Below, in pieces: positions 46,100-58,780 of a stretch of DNA of 64,000 nucleotides. Source of the stretch: Escallonia rubra (lineage: Eukaryota; Streptophyta; Magnoliopsida; Escalloniales; Escalloniaceae); NCBI GenBank assembly GCA_033065855.1, contig JAVXUO010002685.1:62001-126000 (forward strand), written 5' to 3'. The stretch's first letter is position 1; each line of letters starts with the position of its first letter. Below the pieces are notes generated by a model. The model ran no database searches, was not told the DNA's origin, and worked only from the letters and a program-made list of their open reading frames with translations. A program made the translations under genes and the position numbers.

Positions 46100-49000
46100 T
46101 ATAAGTTTATAATTCGAGATCACTATGTAAACAGTGGTTCACGATATATATTTCTTATCATAGTCCATGGTTTATACATGCATAAAAGTGGCTACATGAG
46201 TTCGAAGACGTAAAAATTGCTACACGACTTTGAACAGAAACATCTAATATCTTCGCTATGTGTTACCGTCAATGTAAATATACAAGCATTGTTCTTCTAT
46301 TTAATTTGAAGCGTTACAGTTGACTATACCATGGTTCGATTCTTACGAATTCAAATCACAGTTGCCCCCCCACTCCCTACGTTTGGCATGAAGTTATTTT
46401 TGGTATTATGACTTTTATATTTATGGTCTTCTAATTCTGGTGTCCCTTTCAGAATTTATAATATAGATGAGAACCTTTTTGAAGTCTTATTACTTATTCG
46501 ATCAATAGATAAAAGTTAGACATACGAAGTTCCATAAAGGAAATTCTTTACACTCCTATATTTTCTACTTTTGTCGCTATGGATCTGAAGTACAATGTTT
46601 ATTACTTTGTAGGGGCACTTTATTGATTTTAATGTAAAAATGTAGAGTGTAAGTACAAAAAGTTAAATGCGGTTTTAATAACCAGAACAACATTATAAGT
46701 TATTTCTTCTTGAGCAAGCAATTATGAAACTGTGAAATGCAGTTCTATCCCTTCGGGACATGTTACTACAAAATATTACTCCCACACCCTGAAAACATAA
46801 AGGGACTTTCAAAACCTCGGTGCTTACATTATTCAACATTTTTGGCTCCGACTCTGCCAATTCAGTTCCTTGATGAATTCAATCTTCAATGGTTTGAAAT
46901 CATCGGTTCCCTTGCTTCTTACGCTTAAAGTTTAATTTTTTGACACTACAAATTGCACCTAAAGTACAGGATGCCAAGTTATTACTAGTCTTGTCATTTT
47001 GTTTATATTCCTCTCCTGCACCATTTGTAGTGCCTGCAGGCAATTCTTATGTAATGGTGTTTTAATTAATATTGGAATTGGTGATCATTAGACCAATTGG
47101 TAGTGAAGTATGTTGGCTTAATTGATCCTCAAGTAATTAACATGGCTAGGTTAAGAGCATTTATCTCGAGCGTCGCCAAGAAAAATGTTACTTAATTCCC
47201 AAGCATAACTTTTAAAGATTTCTTATGGTGAAAGTCTCCTCAAATCGGGCAACGTACTGTGTGCATGTACAGGATTTTTTTTTTCAACTCTGCCTTTTTT
47301 GATTCTTGAGACATTGAATCTTCCCTTGTTGGTGTAATCAAGGATACACGAATCGACCAAATTACTCCCGTCAGTCTAATTTAACTTATATATATATTTT
47401 TTGGCATTACTTCAGAAAATGTGTGATTGATTTTCTCCTACGCGGAGAATATTTGAGGCCGAATTAACTTCGACAGACCAAAGACGATTATTGAGACTCT
47501 AAATCTCCCATTTGTTGTTGTTGTATTTTTAGGATACGTGAATGAATATAAACTCATCGTATGATACGAGTTAGTTCATCGTCTTCTCACCTTGTCTCAA
47601 ATGGGCCCAATGAACTTCATGTATTGCCCGGATGTTATTTGGCTTCTACCAAAATTTTTTGTAGACGCGTTTCTTACATCTGAGATTTCTTATCGGATGG
47701 AAATGTCTGAATCAACGCACAAGCAACAAAAACTTACTTCTTTCATATAATATAACCCTTGATAAATAATTTTATAATTCTTGCTTGTTACTGCCTATTT
47801 TCACGCTCTCATATGCTGTTAATACTGTTAATTTTTTTTACTACAAAACTAACATTTTATTTTGTAATATATAGCAGTAAATAAGGTGTGATCGAATATT
47901 ATACGATGATGTAAAATACTTTTTTTTTTCTTTTTAACTTTGAAGCCTCCAAATGACAAGAAGATGTTATATATAACACTGATTACACCTATTTCAAATT
48001 GAGTGACTGCAGGTTTTCAAAAATAAATATAGATTTCCTCATTAGATAGAGCAATTGAGATAGCCAAATATATGGGGTGCCAAAGTCTCAGAGAGAGTGA
48101 GTCCCACCTTGTCTATTGGTCTGGAGTACCTCACGATTTGGATGCCATTTTTGTGCAATAGAAGCAACACAAGTTTTCAACAACATTAGGGTCCATCCCC
48201 ACCCCGTGCGTGCGGTGCAATTAGTTACCAAAATGTTTCCTAATAATTGTGCGCCACTGTTGGTTGGAGATAGTCTTCAACCAAACAATTATGATGGTCC
48301 GAGCAATCGTGTCAGAACGATTTTTTTTTTTAATAACGAAGTATACTTAAGTTGTTAGTATAACCGGTAAATGTTAAATAATATGTATCTCTACGGCAAT
48401 ATAATTTTTCTCGAAATTTCTAGTATTCTATTTCTTTATATCTCAAATTTTGCATCGGATGGAAATATCCGAATCAACACAAAAGCATCAAGAACTTACT
48501 TCTTTCATTTAATATAGTATGTGATTGAAGATTTTACAGTTCCTACTCGCTAATGTCGATTTTTCATACCCTCGTTTGCTTGTCCACACTTTATTTTTGC
48601 CAGAAAGGTTAAAATTTAGTTTTTAATACACTTCATAGCAACAAATACAGCATGGACAAGATGGTGTAAAAGTAGTCTTTCATTTTTTTTTTAAAACATT
48701 TTGAAGCCCTCCGACCGACGAAAAGATGTTATAGATAGCACTGTTCATAATACATTGACATCCCCAGCTTCTTATCTAATGCAAATTTGGTTGGTTTGAC
48801 TAAATAGGGATAATAAGTCCAGAAAATAATAAGCCACATCTTGAAATTTCGTGTTGTCAACTTAAAATGTTTAATCGATCAAGTACGACACAGACAACGA
48901 AATGACCACACAAAGGAGCCTGAATTTAAAGTTTCTTTCACTTGGAATTTCTTTTGGATCGATTCTTAAAAGGGAATTTTAAATTAAATTATAATTTCGC

Positions 49001-49700
49001 ATCAAAATTCGTGTTAAAATTTAGCTTCCAGATATTAATGATATTTGGATAAAACATACTAAAATCGACAAAAATGACTAGGAATTATAGTGTTTCATTA
49101 AAAGATGCTAATAGTCCTTGTAATCAATAGGATTATTTTATAACTTGACTTGGTCAAACGTGGTCATGAAAGGGCGATTCGTTCATAGTCTTTACTTTCT
49201 TAGATATATAGTATAGTTAGTCATTTGTTTTCCTTTGAAAAGCTGATTTGATCAATTTTTTAGCCTTTTTAAACGCTTAACAACCTAATTTAATTCAGAT
49301 TTGACAGTCCCATAATGAATCTCAACCAGACTTTGAGAGATAATTTTTCATGGTCCTATCAAAAATATATTTAAGTTCTCAAAAATATAACTTTAAAGAT
49401 TCTCATGTTTTGGAAATGCGCTTCTATAAGGAAATACATAAGGAATCAAACAACTTTTGGTACGAATCCTGATCTGCTCTGCTGTCCCTGGTCTGTGCTT
49501 GGGATCACCGTGTTCTCGTCATTATTGATGAAACAACACACCATGATAGCTACAGCGGTGAAGCCCTTTAAAGGCAGCGAAAAACCTGTGGCGTGTGACC
49601 TACGGCCATGGCAAGGAAAGCTGTGAGATGCTAAGCCAGTAGTTGCGGTAACACACGCATGTGGTGCCTGTGTGTTGCTGCTGTAGTTTGGCGTTGGAGG
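46100..49700. other. Gene-poor AT-rich spacer
   Basis: No coding exon, RNA gene or element end could be supported, apart from the internal duplication listed separately. Confidence 0.45.
47671..48746. repeat. Direct duplication of about 315 bp within the spacer
   Basis: Segments 47671-47986 and 48433-48746 match in order: ATCGGATGGAAAT, GAATCAAC, AACTTACTTCTTTCAT, a long AT spacer, GATG-TGTAAAA-TA, TTTGAAGCC and GAAGATGTTATA/AAAGATGTTATA with CACTG. Divergence is moderate with indels. The class is unknown; it could be an old unidentified element or a local segmental duplication. Confidence 0.65.
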
Positions 49701-49737
49701 CAAGAAAGACAGTGATGATGCACAGCAAATGATCAAA

Positions 49738-49950
49738 GATATCCAGTCCCGTCTAAACTTTCTTGTCCACTAGAATTTCCGGGGTTTGGATTTGATATCT
49801 GCCTCGACAATATTAATGATGGTGTTGAAAAAACCAGCCGCTATGTTTGGCATGGAAAGTCAAGGTAGGGTTTGACCATGTACTGACTGAGGTGGACTCT
49901 TCGGCAGTGGTGGTACACATGATTTTGGTTCATACAAGGATCAAAAGTTA
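49738..49950. repeat. Copy A of a diverged repeat shared with 55138-55330
   Basis: Shared landmarks in order are GATATCCAGT, CTTGTCCACTA/TTTGTCCACTA, TTTCCGGGGTT/TTTCTGGGTT, GAAA-CCAGCC, TTTGGCATG, TTTGACCA and a CATGATTTT end. No family was recognised. Weak minus-strand similarity in translation suggests a decayed coding piece. Confidence 0.55.
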
Positions 49951-50089
49951 CTTATATGGAAATCTTTGTATGAACCAATTATTTGGCAATCTTTTTGGAC
50001 CGTCGACGAGAACGTTTCGATTTTGTTCTTGAACCCGACCACTTTCATCTCTAGGAAGAAAATGTTCACATTGTTACGCGCCCGTCCTT

Positions 50090-51600
50090 GTAAGAGAGAC
50101 TATGTTTTACAAGTCAATAATTCTAAAAAACACTTATATTTAGTTTTTCGTAGCTCCTTGGTAGAATATTTTTTAATTAGAAATATTAAGGTTCGAACTT
50201 ATTACGCACAACTAAGACTAACGACTGTAATTCTCGTATCATTTTTAAATCTTTTTCGGCTAACAGAGTTAACAGAAAACATGAATCTTCTCCTCTTGGG
50301 GCCGATCCAACTCCACCATCGAGTTCTCCTCCTAATTGACGTCGTCTATTCAAAATGTCGCCATTGACGACAATATATACCCAATGGCGTGGATTTACGG
50401 TTGCGGGTTCGTTTTTGGTCCTCCTGGCAGGGCATGCATGGTGGTTGTGGTGTAGATCGTCGGTAGTGGGTTTGGTTACGGTGTTCGTGGCAATGCGTGG
50501 CTTCTGATTTCAAGACCCCATTTTCTTTGCGAAGAAGATATGATGGTGTGACGGTGGTGGTACCGCAGTGGATAGATCTTTGTGAGGTAGAAGAACATAT
50601 ACTACAGTTGATTTGTGGGGCGAGATGGCAGTGGTGGTACAATTGTTCGTGGTCTTTCGGCATTATGGGGGTCGATTGTCAAAAATAAAAATCGTAGCAG
50701 TGGTCTAGTATACGAACTACTAAAATTAGCACACAAGGGCAATGTTAGAACATTAGGTACAATATTCTAGTACTTGATGTTCTAATAAACTGTTACCTCA
50801 GTAGTGCCGAGTTTAATCAACTTGGATGATTTTGTGATATTTAATAAATTTTGACCTAATTATTACAAATAGTCATTTAGGTGATTGGTCTTTCTTAATT
50901 ATATGAATTTTGGGGGTAGCACGCGTACCTTATACTAAAATTAATATGCCTTTTTACAAGAATCGAATCATTACGACTGCAGGGCTGTGCAGCTTCTCTA
51001 CAAGGGACATTGGGAACAAAACCTTTTGTTCATGTCTCTTCTAACCTTTGTTCATGTCCCTTTAACAAGTGGTGGCGATACCCTTGTAGCGGTTAGGATT
51101 ATATGCACTTCCAATCGTTAAAGAACGATTTCTTTTTCTACTATTTTGTGAAACGTAAGTTCATAAATTTGACGCGATTAGTTAAAGTGAAAGTGGGATA
51201 CGACGAAGTGTGTCGCACTTCCTTAAATAGACCTCCCATCGTTATTTCAAATGTTTTAACACGATATTATAACTAAACTATTTTATCGTAAAATTGTTTA
51301 ATCGAGCATAAAACACTGGTGGTTTGGGAACTAATGACTATATATTGGTACTACTTATAAGGTAACTACACGTCTTTCTTAACTCCTCGTTCTATCCGGT
51401 CTGTTTAGATATTTGAGATTGAAATGGGCAAAGAATTATGAAATATTAATTCGTGATAGAGATGATTGGCACTTAAAATTGTTACAGGGTAGGTGTGTTT
51501 GTGGTCCCAAAAACCATATGATCAATATACAAAGGGGAACCATATGATCATCAATGTACAAAGGGAACCAACTCAACAAATAAGTGAAGCAACGTAGAAG
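50090..51600. other. Spacer with one GC-rich, GGTGG-type patch
   Basis: A GC-rich patch at 50290-50690 resembles the interiors of the MULE-type elements in this window, but I could not find inverted ends. The rest is AT-rich and non-coding. Confidence 0.35.
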
Positions 51601-51649
51601 AGCATCGGACAAGACAGGGTGTCAGAATTGGGAGTCACCTTTTTTGTGC

Positions 51650-51790
51650 ATTAAAATCCGTGGGCATTCCCTTGTGCAAATTCATCTGATCCAAAAACAT
51701 CTGGCCTGCAGGACCAGTACATAACATGCACCCAAGGGTCCACCATTCATGCTGCAATCTGCACCTCTCAATACCTGCAGATTTATTAAA
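51650..51790. repeat. Copy C of a diverged repeat shared with 56262-56410
   Basis: Both copies contain AATCCGTGGGC, CTTGTG-AAA, TCATCTG, ATCTGGCC, GGACCA, GGGTCCACC(A/G)TTCATGC and TGCA-TCTGCAC in order. The minus-strand readings CRLQHEWWTLGCM and CRMQHERWTLCVC are alike, which suggests an old exon, but I do not recognise the protein. Confidence 0.6.
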
Positions 51791-51999
51791 CCAGCTCGTG
51801 TGTCTTGTTTCCAGGTCATTGCAAACGTCCCCCCGGTCTAATCGAAGCCTCGTCCAGAAATTTGGGTCAGATGAAAATGTAGTAAATGCGGATCCAATCA
51901 TACGAGACTACTTGAATTTTTTCCATTCCCAACATAAACCTAATAGATTCGAAAAAAATAAAAAAATGATCTATATACAAACTTTTTTCCCCCTTTGTG

Positions 52000-53990
52000 T
52001 TTTTCACACGCACGACTCTATAGTATGCAGGCAGGCAATCACTAACGACTGTTGGTGCAGACAGTCGCCACCTTCGCTCACTGCCCCAACCACCACAACC
52101 TACTGTCGACCGCCATCCTCTACCAACCGTCGCTGCCGGCCAAGTCTGGCAGTAGTCGACTACTGCCACCTGCTGCCGAATATCACCAACAGTCACTGTC
52201 GGCCAACTCTGGCAGTCACCTCCGAACATCCACTGTCGTTGCTGACCCGAATATATAAAGTATTTCTCTTTAAAAAATGTGACTAGTTAAAAACAAAAAA
52301 GAACTAGAAACTAAACGCATTGGCTAGTACTGAATTAGATCTATATTGGATTGAGGGTGGGGGGTGGGTGGGGGGTGCACATTAAATCAGAGATGTGACA
52401 ATATATGGATATAACAAATGGGGATGGGGTGACTTTGGTTGGGGCTGGCTGGGACGCCTCATCTTGCTATGCCTACCACGCTGCAATTCTATTAGGTTTC
52501 ATAAGTTAGACTTCACCAAAACTGCTTTAACATAATTTGGTGTTTGGAATTTCTTTTGTCGCGGAAGCATAAGATCATACTTGCGAAGTACAAGATAACT
52601 AGAGTTAGATTTAGCAAGAACTTTTTTACTATATGTCAAAACAAGTAATAACGATGAATTTTGAACGAGTAGAGAACATGTGAAAAATAAAAGTTGAACG
52701 TAAGTGAGGTCCTAATATATATAAGCTGTGGAGGTGTCCTCCTATTGTTGGAGTAGAGGGCTTCAAAGGTAAGTCGCCAACTGAAATAAGTATTCTAGAA
52801 GCTTAAAATATGCCAAAAGGATCATTGTGTGCTTGGTCATCCTTATGACTTAGTTTCCATTTTGACCCGTTTTTCGTGTCAATTGGCTATGTATAATATC
52901 TACCCGTATCAAATTGTAAGATGATGATGTCAAGGAACGCATGGGTACTTACTTGGTTAACTTTTTCGACACGTGTTGCTCTATGTTGGGAGCGCGACAC
53001 TAAATCGTTCGAATAGAGTAAAGATGACTTTCTAAGCTTGGGATGGGATTAAGATGGTTGAGTTGCTGGAGATTGGGGCACGAATGTAGAGTCGGAGGAG
53101 GTCCATCCAGTCGGGTCATAGCCATTGAACAATAGATAGAGAAAAAGATTCTAGGTTACGTGCCATAAGGTTCAGTCGGATCCAGAAGGACTACTAAGGA
53201 TAAAGGAAGACAATATGTGACACCTTCCACATAACATACACTAGTGTTTAAAATTAGCTTTGAAAAATCTGCCAAAAAATTGATGATTACCCACTTCACT
53301 TATTACTTGAGAAATAATCATTGCCCCGTTGAAGCGAAGGTTCCCAGTTGCTACCGTGATCGGCTAAAGTGCGGCAATAAAAGCAAAAGTATCACTTTAG
53401 ACCAGGAAAATCAAACACATTTTAAACTCAAAAGTGCAAGGTAATATGCCTCGAGAATAGGGCTATAAGTCCATTCATTTAGTTAAGTTCATGCTTCTCT
53501 TCGTGACATGCATAATTTGTTGTAAGTTCTTTTTTGGTAAGTTTAATGGGGATAGATTTTCGACTTGTTCGGCTCGTTTCTACACGAGCCAGGTAGAACC
53601 CAAAGTCGACTCGTGTTGTGGCCTCAAAATAAAGCTTGTATATAAACAATTCATCCTTTATCACAAAAACAAAAGGATATTGATTATGCTATAGATATTT
53701 TTGTGTTTAGAGACAATTAGTATTTTAAACTTGAACAGATTTTGCAACACTCACTAGTAACATATAAATTTATTTATGACTACAAGGTGCAATAAACAAG
53801 CTCGGTCACAAGCCTATTCATAAAAGTTTGTCTTGTTTACTAATGAGCCCTAACTTCAACTTCAAGTTCAGCTCAACGTGTCCTAAAGGAGTCAATTCAC
53901 AAGCTTTTTCCATGAACGATTTAGTCTATTCACCGTTATATGACGCTGGACACCATGATTTAAAAAGTCTAAGGTGTAGGGTGCCAAAAT
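52000..53990. other. Spacer, nothing confidently recognised
   Basis: A CCACC-rich patch at 52050-52250 has chance open frames on both strands. The remainder is AT-rich with stops in all frames. Confidence 0.35.
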
Positions 53991-53999
53991 TAAAACATC

Positions 54000-54790
54000 G
54001 AGGTGCTGAATGCAAATATTAATCACCCCAAAGCTGAAAGGGCCGGTTGAAATTGATCCCAAAAGTTATCAGAAATGTCGCCATGCACCAAACCAACGAC
54101 AACCATAGGAAGAAAGCCCATCATAATTGTAGCTCACCAAACAAATTATCACCCGACCATAACCATCCCACCCCCACCCGCCACACCAACTACTATCGGT
54201 CATCAACCCACGACCTTACCACAACTGCAATCCTATCACCACCAGCCGACCATAGCCTCGCACCCCCTCCCCCTACCATTGCCAATCTTAAAACCCACCA
54301 TAACTCCCCGACCATCCTCAACCCACCACCACCACCACCGACCATCATCAACTAACCTCCACCGTGACGGCACCACTGCAGCAAAAAATAACCACCACCA
54401 CCATCATTTTCATCGATTAACCACCAAACCCACCAAGCTTGCCATCGATCTCCCCACCCACAGATCTCCAACATCCCAAATTCATTTCCAAACCCCACTT
54501 CTATGTAATCATGTGTTTTGGGGATGAATTTGGGTTAGGGTGGGGTGAGGCGAGGTGAGGACGGTAGGGGAGGGAGAAAAGGGGTGAGAATGTGCAAGAG
54601 TAATTTTAGGTTTTAATTTTTATTTTCTTATTTAAAGTATCCTAAATAACCTTAACGTGGATGCCATGTCGGACATGATAAGCAAAATAACCATTTTGTC
54701 CCTGAAAAACTACGATTAAGAAAGTTTAAGGTACGATTAATCGTTAACTTAAACATGCTGAGTGCAATTACTCATGGTTAAGGCTGGAAA
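54000..54790. mobile_element. Probable decayed MULE-type element
   Basis: The interior is a CCACCAC-rich patch followed, on the complement of 54660-54720, by TAGTTTTTCAGGGACAAAAT. This block also occurs near the ends of the elements at 5230-6364 and 57296-60225 (TTAGTTTTTCAAGGGCAAAA). The left part has GTGCCAAAATTA and GAGGTGCTGAATGCAA, similar to that family. Clean inverted ends and a target duplication are not visible. Confidence 0.4.
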
Positions 54791-55137
54791 GCCTAGTTGA
54801 TTAACTACCCAAAGCAGAGTTGGGTTTCTTAATTAATCTTGATCGTTGCATAAAGCATTTTCTTATACTCATGCACTTGTAACATACTATATGTACATAC
54901 TTTTGCTGGCCATGGCAGCATCGGGATGACATTAGTTGTTTTAGAAAATGTTTCTCAAACAACACGTCTGGAATCTTGATAGCAACGTCCAACAGCCATG
55001 AAAACTCCTTTCTGAGTTAGCTGAAGCCTGTGGTGCACGAGACCAAAGACCATGGGAATTGAATGATGAAAGATGTTAATCACCTGCACACTCATTCAAA
55101 TTAAAGAATGGTGGGAGAAGACAGCGATGCAGACCTG

Positions 55138-55330
55138 ATGATATCCAGTTGCTTTGGATTTTTGTCCACTAAAAACTTTCTGGGTTCGACATGGATATAT
55201 CTGACATGACACCTCAATGGCGTCGAAACCAGCCAATTTGGCATGAGCAGTCGGCATCGATTTGACCACGCATACAGTGAAGTGCCTGCTTGGCGCTTGT
55301 GGTGCACAGATATTCATGGAAGTTCATGAT
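55138..55330. repeat. Copy B of the repeat at 49738-49950
   Basis: This is the partner of copy A, with the same landmarks in the same order and orientation. It is followed about 1.1 kb later by copy D, just as copy A is followed by copy C. Confidence 0.55.
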
Positions 55331-56261
55331 TTTCAGATGTCTCACTCTTACCAGACTGGATGTAAATTGGCACGCAAAGAAAGGCATTGAGCAGTGAGTA
55401 TCACCTTGTTTTCTTATTGAGAAACGTCTTACACGTACGGTAGATATTTGCATCCTTTCTACGTGATACATGCCTTTTGTCACTAAAAGAGATAGTGAAT
55501 CGTTCTGCAAATTTCATAACAAAAGTGAAGAGTTGGCTAAAAGGACGTGGATGTAGCCTCACCCTAATTACATTCTTACAATACTCCATATAAAAAATAA
55601 AAAATAAAAGAGAAAAGCTAACCTCCCCACCCTACCTTTTTTGGACAAGTATACCCTCCCCCAAAAGCCTAACAATTAACATGTTAGGGATACAACAGTC
55701 ATATAAGCCTAAAAATCTAAAGCCCTGATTTTCTTTCTCTTTCTTCGCGGCCATTAGCGTCTCCGTTAGGTTAGCAGCGTCAAAAGACAAAATAAAAATT
55801 TTCCATCTTTTCATAGCTAGAGGAGACTTTCGTTAAGAATTGGCGGTAGGGATGCCCATCGTGTAATAACATGGGATGGCTACACAAGTCGACACTCAAG
55901 TAAGTTTTGATGAAAAAAAAGAAAAACGGAAACAGATTAAAATTGTCTACAGATTTTTACTGTTTGTTTATTTCTAATATTTTTTGGATAGCAATCAAAA
56001 ATTTTCTTTAGTTAAACTTGGTTGGCAGGGGTGTCCATAAGCAAAAGACAAGGTGACAAACAAGGAAAGCTAGAGAGCACGGCTGGCCGTACGGGTATGT
56101 ATGTTATAACTGGTGCCAACCACCATGACAGATACACAAAGGAACCAACTCATGAAGATGCATGGGAGCCTTTCTTCTTCCGAGCAACTGGAACAAGAAG
56201 AGCATTAAATCAAATATATGTATATATGGTGCAAGAATAAGGGGCCAGTCACCCTCTGCTT

Positions 56262-56410
56262 GGCATTGAATCCGTGGGCGTTGTCTTGTGAAACCCTACA
56301 ACTCATCTGCCCTGACATTGATATATCTGGCCAGGACCACTGCGTCAATGTATATGCACACACAGAGGGTCCACCGTTCATGCTGCATTCTGCACTCCTC
56401 CATGTCTCTT
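56262..56410. repeat. Copy D of the repeat at 51650-51790
   Basis: This is the partner of copy C in the same orientation. A CT microsatellite and a G/C-rich patch follow at about 56455-56520. Confidence 0.6.
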
Positions 56411-57730
56411 CGGATATACTGGACTAATTCGTACGTCTTCAAAGCAATTACATCTCTCTCTCTCTCTCCCCCTCCCTTCCCCCTTGGCGGAGGGAGCGGG
56501 GGGCACCGGTGGGCTGGTGCCCACCTACTTCTCAAGATTTTTTCTCCTTTATATGATATATTTTATCGCCAGTGGTAAAAGCAGTTAATTTTTTTTAAAA
56601 TTCTTAAAAAAATGTATTTGTGGTTATTTTACATGTTAATGTACCAAAAAATTTCAAAGATGATTAAAAGAAATATCCTTTAGTCATTTACAAATGCTAA
56701 ACTTACACGCAAACAAATAAAAGACTTAGTCTACACGCATTAAGTCAAAACAAAAAATGATTTTTATTCTCACTCTCTATGGTTTCCAAAGCTTCAATAC
56801 TTTCAAAGCCTTAAAGGCACATATGCGGACAGGAGAACACCACCACCTCCTCAGTTCCCTCACCGCCCATCAATCTTACCTTACGTCGGTACGCCCTCAA
56901 CGGCCAACGCCACTACCTCCACTGGCTGGTCAACCTCTGGCAGGACACGCGCTCACTAGTCACGGTACCCAAAGCCCAAAGGTCATGACCTCACGTGCTC
57001 AGGCATGGCTGTATGGGCGATTCACAAGCTACTGACGACGGCGCTCACGGACGACAGTTGGCAAGTCAATTTCTCGACGACGACACTAATGATCACGGCG
57101 GTCGGTGAAAGCAAGGTAAGACTTTTGGCGACGGTTATACCGTCAACATATTTCCTCTATTCTCGTGTACTACTACTTTTTTTTGTACCCATAGCAGTCC
57201 CCGTAGGCATGTGCTATGTTTCCCGTTTTTCCTGGATATATATATTTATTGTCACTAATTGCTAAATATAATTCATTTCATAAGAACCTATAATCGGATT
57301 AATTTTATGCTACACCCTATACTTAGGGGTCAGTTGCACCCAGTCTTTTAAAATTGGCACCCAACACAAAAAATTCAAAAAACTTGACTTCTATCACCAA
57401 ATGACGGTGTTCCCAACCCATTCTGGTCGCACCCAAAGGCCCACTACGGTCCCACTTTGCATGACACGTCCGCACAAGCAACATACATTTTCAACGCTCA
57501 CAACCAGTCAAAGCATCCACGCTCAAGTAACGTGACCAAGCCTCATGACACTTCGACCGTCGCACTTCGCNCGTCGCCCCACGACGCGCCATGACACATG
57601 CCCAAGGAAGTTGGCCTTGGCCTCCCCCTTGGGGTCGGCCTCGGCCTTGGCCTCCCCCTTGGGGTCGGCCTCAGCCTCCCCCTATCTCTTCGGAGTGTAC
57701 TTCAACCCACTCTCCGGAGTGTACATCATC

Positions 57731-58368
57731 CGCGGGGATAGGCGACTCCTCCGGGACACTATCTCTGCCAGGGAGCTCTTCAACTCCCCTTCCGCCAGGT
57801 AGACGGCTCCTCCGGGATGCTACCTTGACATGCTCCGAGTGCTCCGGCACAAGGACTCACCCGCGGGGATAGGCGACTCCTCCGGGACACTATCTCTGCC
57901 AGGGAGCTCTTCAACTCCCCTTCCGCCAGGTAGACGGCTCCTCCGGGATGCTACCTCGGCCAGTCGGGTAGACGGCTCCTCCGGGATGCTACCTTGACAT
58001 GCTCCGAGTGCTCCGGCATAAGGACTCACCCGCGGGGATAGGCGACTCCTCCGGGACACTATCTCTGCCAGGGAGCTCTTCAACTCCCCTTCCGCCAGGT
58101 AGACGGCTCCTCCGGGATGCTACCTCGGCCAGTCGGGTAGACGGCTCCTCCGGGATGCTACCTTGACTCGCTCCAAGTGCTCCGGCATAAGGACTCACCC
58201 GTAGGGATAGGCGACTCTTCCGGGACACTATCTCTGCCAGGGAGCTCTTCAACTCCCCTTCCGCCAGGTAGACGGCTCCTCCGGGATACTACCTTGGCCG
58301 GCCGGGTAGACGGCTCCTCCGGGATGCTACCTTGGCCTGCGGAATAGACGACTCCTCCGGGACACTAT
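57731..58368. repeat. GC-rich tandem array with 169-bp period inside the solo LTR
   Basis: Units begin near 57731, 57862, 58031 and 58200 (CGCGGGGATAGGCGACTCCT, last copy CGTAGGGAT). Spacings are 131, 169 and 169. The first unit lacks a 38-bp block that is itself a partial duplicate of GGTAGACGGCTCCTCCGGGA. Copies 2 and 3 are nearly identical, so the array expanded recently relative to the LTR. One unresolved base (N) is at 57571, and a GGCCTTGGCCTCCCCCTTGG duplication lies at 57616-57672. Confidence 0.85.
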
Positions 58369-58714
58369 CTCCGTCAGGGTGCCTGCGTGACTGGCCTACG
58401 TGCTCCGGCACTGGGGGCTTGCGTCGGCACCCCTAGGGACTATGACCCCCGGGTCACTCCGAGACGGGAGCAGGTCTTCGGAGGGCATCGCGCCTAGTTC
58501 ACCTGGCAGTTGGGTGTCGGGTCTTCCCCACCGCTGCCAGGCCTGTGGGACTCCGCAAGGGCTTGGATTGGAGGCTAGATCAAGGGGGTTCTCTGGCCAC
58601 ACCGATGCGGTGGGAGCCAGTCTTTCCTGACAGACGGAGCGACGCTGTGCGGGGCAGGCCGGTGAATATGCGATCTGACAGTCCATGGAGCACCGACACC
58701 CGTGGACCCCCCGG

Positions 58715-58780
58715 TGACGTGTCACTCCCGGGGAGCGCCACATGTCGGTTAATGACATCATCATCTCAATCTCTATAAAT
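58715..58780 (+). promoter_or_regulatory. Promoter elements of the solo LTR
   Basis: TGACGTGTCA (58715-58724) contains TGACG and ACGT cores recognised by bZIP factors. It is followed 50 bases later by CTATAAATAGAGG with TATAAAT at 58774-58780. Order and spacing fit a pol II promoter reading to the right. Confidence 0.55.

Noticed and set aside
49446-49736. 96-residue minus-strand frame as a small gene
   Set aside because: No family resemblance and no splice or promoter context. The overlap with a decayed duplicated block explains the openness.
57820-58252. Two similar 87-residue minus-strand proteins
   Set aside because: They are translations of the 169-bp tandem array in the solo LTR. The period is not a multiple of three, so no selected protein is expected.
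58400-58778. Open frames in both orientations after the tandem array
   Set aside because: They are GC-rich LTR sequence upstream of its TATA box, not gag or pol.
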